Source of the DNA: an uncultured Ruminiclostridium sp.
Lineage (GTDB): Bacteria; Bacillota; Clostridia; Oscillospirales; Ruminococcaceae
Length of the DNA stretch: 64,000 nucleotides
Reading direction: 5' to 3'
Assembly: GCA_934454635.1 (NCBI GenBank)
Contig: CAKSFR010000012.1
Location: 1-64,000, forward strand
The position numbers and the translations under genes were made by a program. This document shows positions 62,473-64,000 of the stretch, in pieces (the stretch's first letter is position 1; every line of letters starts with the position of its first letter). The notes beneath the pieces are model-generated. The model saw nothing but the letters and a program-made list of their open reading frames with translations, did not search any database and had not been told where the DNA came from.

Positions 62473-63231
62473 ATGGTAAAAATAGCTATAACAGGCGCAA
62501 ACGGCAAAATGGGCAAAGTCGTCGCTTCACTCGCCGCAGCGCGCAGCGACTGTAAGGTAATAGAGGGCGTTGATTTGAACGACGCTCCAAACGGTGCGTT
62601 TCCTATCGTGAAGCTGCCGTTCGACCTGCCCGAAAAGCCCGATGTTATCATTGATTTTTCACACCCGTCGGCGCTTGACGACCTGCTTTCCTACTGCACG
62701 ATAAATCACGTTCCGCTTGTTGCCGCAACTACCGGCTACACCGACGAACAGATTGCGAAAATAAAGAAAACCTCCGAACAGACGCCAATTTTCTTTACTT
62801 TCAATTTCTCGCTCGGAATAAATCTTCTTGTGGAACTTGGCAAGCGCGCAGTAAATATTCTCGGCGGGCAGTATGATATCGAAATCGTCGAAAAGCACCA
62901 CAATCAGAAGAAAGACGCGCCCTCGGGAACTGCTATTATGATTGCGGAAGCGCTTAACGGCGAGCTTGGAAACAAGATGAAATATGTCTACGACCGTCAC
63001 AGCGTCCGCAAAGCAAGAGAATCAAACGAAATAGGTATGCATTCGATCCGCGGCGGCACTATCGTAGGCGAACATGACATTATTTTCGCGGGACACGACG
63101 AGGTCATCACGCTTTCGCACTCCGCAGGTTCAAAGGAAGTCTTTGCAAACGGGGCTCTTAACGCCTCTATCTTCCTCGCGGGGAAGGAAAACGGTCTGTA
63201 TGATATGGCTGACCTGCTTGACAACAGATAA
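62473..63231 (+). CDS. dapB: 4-hydroxy-tetrahydrodipicolinate reductase
   Basis: 252 residues. GANGKMGK dinucleotide loop (8-15), VEKHHNQKKDAPSGTA with the catalytic His/Lys (about 138-153), FAGHDE and SAGSKEVFA. Third step of the diaminopimelate branch. Ends 11 bases before the ACT-domain gene. Confidence 0.96.
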   Translation: MVKIAITGANGKMGKVVASLAAARSDCKVIEGVDLNDAPNGAFPIVKLPFDLPEKPDVIIDFSHPSALDDLLSYCTINHVPLVAATTGYTDEQIAKIKKTSEQTPIFFTFNFSLGINLLVELGKRAVNILGGQYDIEIVEKHHNQKKDAPSGTAIMIAEALNGELGNKMKYVYDRHSVRKARESNEIGMHSIRGGTIVGEHDIIFAGHDEVITLSHSAGSKEVFANGALNASIFLAGKENGLYDMADLLDNR

Positions 63232-63242
63232 GGAAGGTTGTT

Positions 63243-63695
63243 ATGACAAACATTTCAATAACTGAGCAGATTTCCGTTATCACTTTCGGAAATATCCCGG
63301 CAGAAAAGGAAACTGAATTTCTTCACCGCCTTTTTGCCGAGGCTGCCAAAGAAAATGTAAATATCGATATGATTTCAAAAGCTCCTGCGTCCTCGGAAAC
63401 AGCCTGCGTAGGCTTCACCTTCAGCGACGAGGATATGCCGAAAATACTCAAAATCTCCAATTCTCTGCCTTACGGCATAACACCTATGGTGAGCTGCGGG
63501 AACATCAAGGTTATCATAAAATCCGCCGATATGGTAAATGCGGTCGGGTTTGCGGAACGCGTTTTCGTGGCGCTGTCAGAAACGAACACCGTGCCTGCGC
63601 TTATAACCACTGCGCTTGATGAAATATCGGTTGTCGTAAGAGAAAGCGACTTTGTAGATTTTGTAAATCATCTCAACGAAAAATTCAAGATATAA
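63243..63695 (+). CDS. ACT-domain protein, aspartokinase-regulatory-like
   Basis: 150 residues forming two ACT-like repeats, with INIDMISK- and SETACVGFTF-type segments and VGFAERVFVALSETN resembling the C-terminal regulatory half of aspartokinase, but no kinase domain. It may be a detached lysine or threonine sensor that modulates aspartokinase or DapA (inference). Last gene before a terminator, so it belongs to the lysine-regulated operon. Confidence 0.85.
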   Translation: MTNISITEQISVITFGNIPAEKETEFLHRLFAEAAKENVNIDMISKAPASSETACVGFTFSDEDMPKILKISNSLPYGITPMVSCGNIKVIIKSADMVNAVGFAERVFVALSETNTVPALITTALDEISVVVRESDFVDFVNHLNEKFKI

Positions 63696-63700
63696 CAGCA

Positions 63701-63735
63701 AACCCCGGATTTATTGCAAATCCGGGGCGTTTTTT
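63701..63735 (+). terminator. Terminator of the lysine operon
   Basis: CCCCGGATTT pairs with AAATCCGGGG, then CGTTTTTTATTTT. Confidence 0.85.
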
Positions 63736-64000
63736 ATTTTTTCAGCACAGCCTGAACATAGTTTATATGCTCAAACGCCGTTATATCGGAACCCGTCGGA
63801 GCAATTATCTGTTGCTGAATTTCGTTCGGCGTAAGAAGCTCGTAAACGAGAAAACCATAATCGGAAAGCATTTTATCCATACTAGGATAATCGAAGCTTG
63901 CGCGCATTTCCTCGCCGCCCGCTTTTGCCATAGCCGTCATGTTCTGCACTCTCTTTTCCTTCGCAAAAAACAGTCCTGCATCAGCGTAGTCGAAAAGCAA
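63734..64000 (-). CDS. Probable class I SAM methyltransferase (LCM-like), 3' part only
   Basis: The last 88 codons of a gene that enters from beyond the window. MRASFDYPSMDKMLSDYGFLVYELLTPNEIQ resembles the C-terminal part of leucine-carboxyl-methyltransferase-like proteins (SLDRMLSxYGFLIYEHLTPxE). No SAM motif is inside the window, so the call is tentative. Confidence 0.5.
   Translation of the reverse strand: MLFDYADAGLFFAKEKRVQNMTAMAKAGGEEMRASFDYPSMDKMLSDYGFLVYELLTPNEIQQQIIAPTGSDITAFEHINYVQAVLKK

Noticed and set aside
1..64000. CRISPR array
   Set aside because: No run of regularly spaced direct repeats with unique spacers and no cas-like gene was seen.

Overview
The window reads as a chromosome segment of a low-to-moderate GC Gram-positive Clostridia, most likely a Ruminococcaceae/Oscillospiraceae-type gut bacterium (inference). 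The basis is AGGAGG-type ribosome binding sites, TTGACA-17-TATAAT promoters, and genes typical of that group: tepA-ylzJ-spoIIIE/ftsK synteny, a SpoVB-like flippase beside mazG and hup, BofA and an M50 protease, the YfmF/YfmH pair and a PPi-dependent phosphofructokinase. No 16S or species marker is present, so the assignment stays broad.

1-30.8 kb is housekeeping chromosome with small accessory cassettes: a secreted-protein gene with an apparent signal-peptide frameshift; mnmA; yfmF-yfmH-lgt-folD; a minus-strand run of DUF3006, ComEC-like hydrolase, YgiQ radical SAM, ftsK, uppP, ylzJ and tepA; tRNA-Ser(CGA) followed by a small double-glycine-leader/zinc-ribbon peptide; an ECF sigma factor; a lipoprotein deacetylase with a PerR/Fur regulator; hup, mazG and a flippase. 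A TetR-controlled cassette (26.4-29.3 kb) holds a flavodoxin-like protein, a membrane protein, a Vat/CatB-type acetyltransferase and an RNHCP protein. The RNHCP gene is preceded by a 12-codon leader ORF and a set of mutually exclusive hairpins that can hide its Shine-Dalgarno, the layout of a ribosome-stalling translational attenuator. At 29.3-30.7 kb a minus-strand operon joins DUF2508, BofA, an unknown single-TM protein and an M50 (SpoIVFB-like) protease.

30.8-47.6 kb is guaA with two tandem integrative mobilizable elements in its 3' end. The last 12 bases of guaA recur at 37153 and 47607, delimiting element 1 (about 4.8 kb: MobV relaxase, Rep_trans initiator, integrase, excisionase, HTH regulator) and element 2 (about 10.5 kb: two regulators, excisionase, integrase, MobC-like protein, RepA-like ATPase, MobV-type relaxase, and a defence cargo). 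Each element has its own paired repeats near both ends, candidate integrase arm sites. The cargo of element 2 is a DarT1/NADAR ADP-ribosylation toxin-antitoxin pair and a single-chain restriction-modification protein joining an HsdR_N-like nuclease domain, an N6-adenine methylase and one specificity domain. A symmetric six-copy iteron array at the end of repA and oriT-like hairpins in both elements mark likely replication and transfer origins.

47.6-64 kb returns to chromosome: a lipoprotein and a zinc-ribbon membrane protein, a GNAT enzyme, a metal-site-less beta-lactamase-fold protein divergent from an HxlR regulator, PPi-PFK, the phoH-ybeY-dgkA-era-recO cluster, trmO, a GNAT enzyme and a flavoprotein, then a lysine riboswitch driving asd-dapA-dapB and an ACT-domain protein. 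The window ends inside a probable methyltransferase gene.
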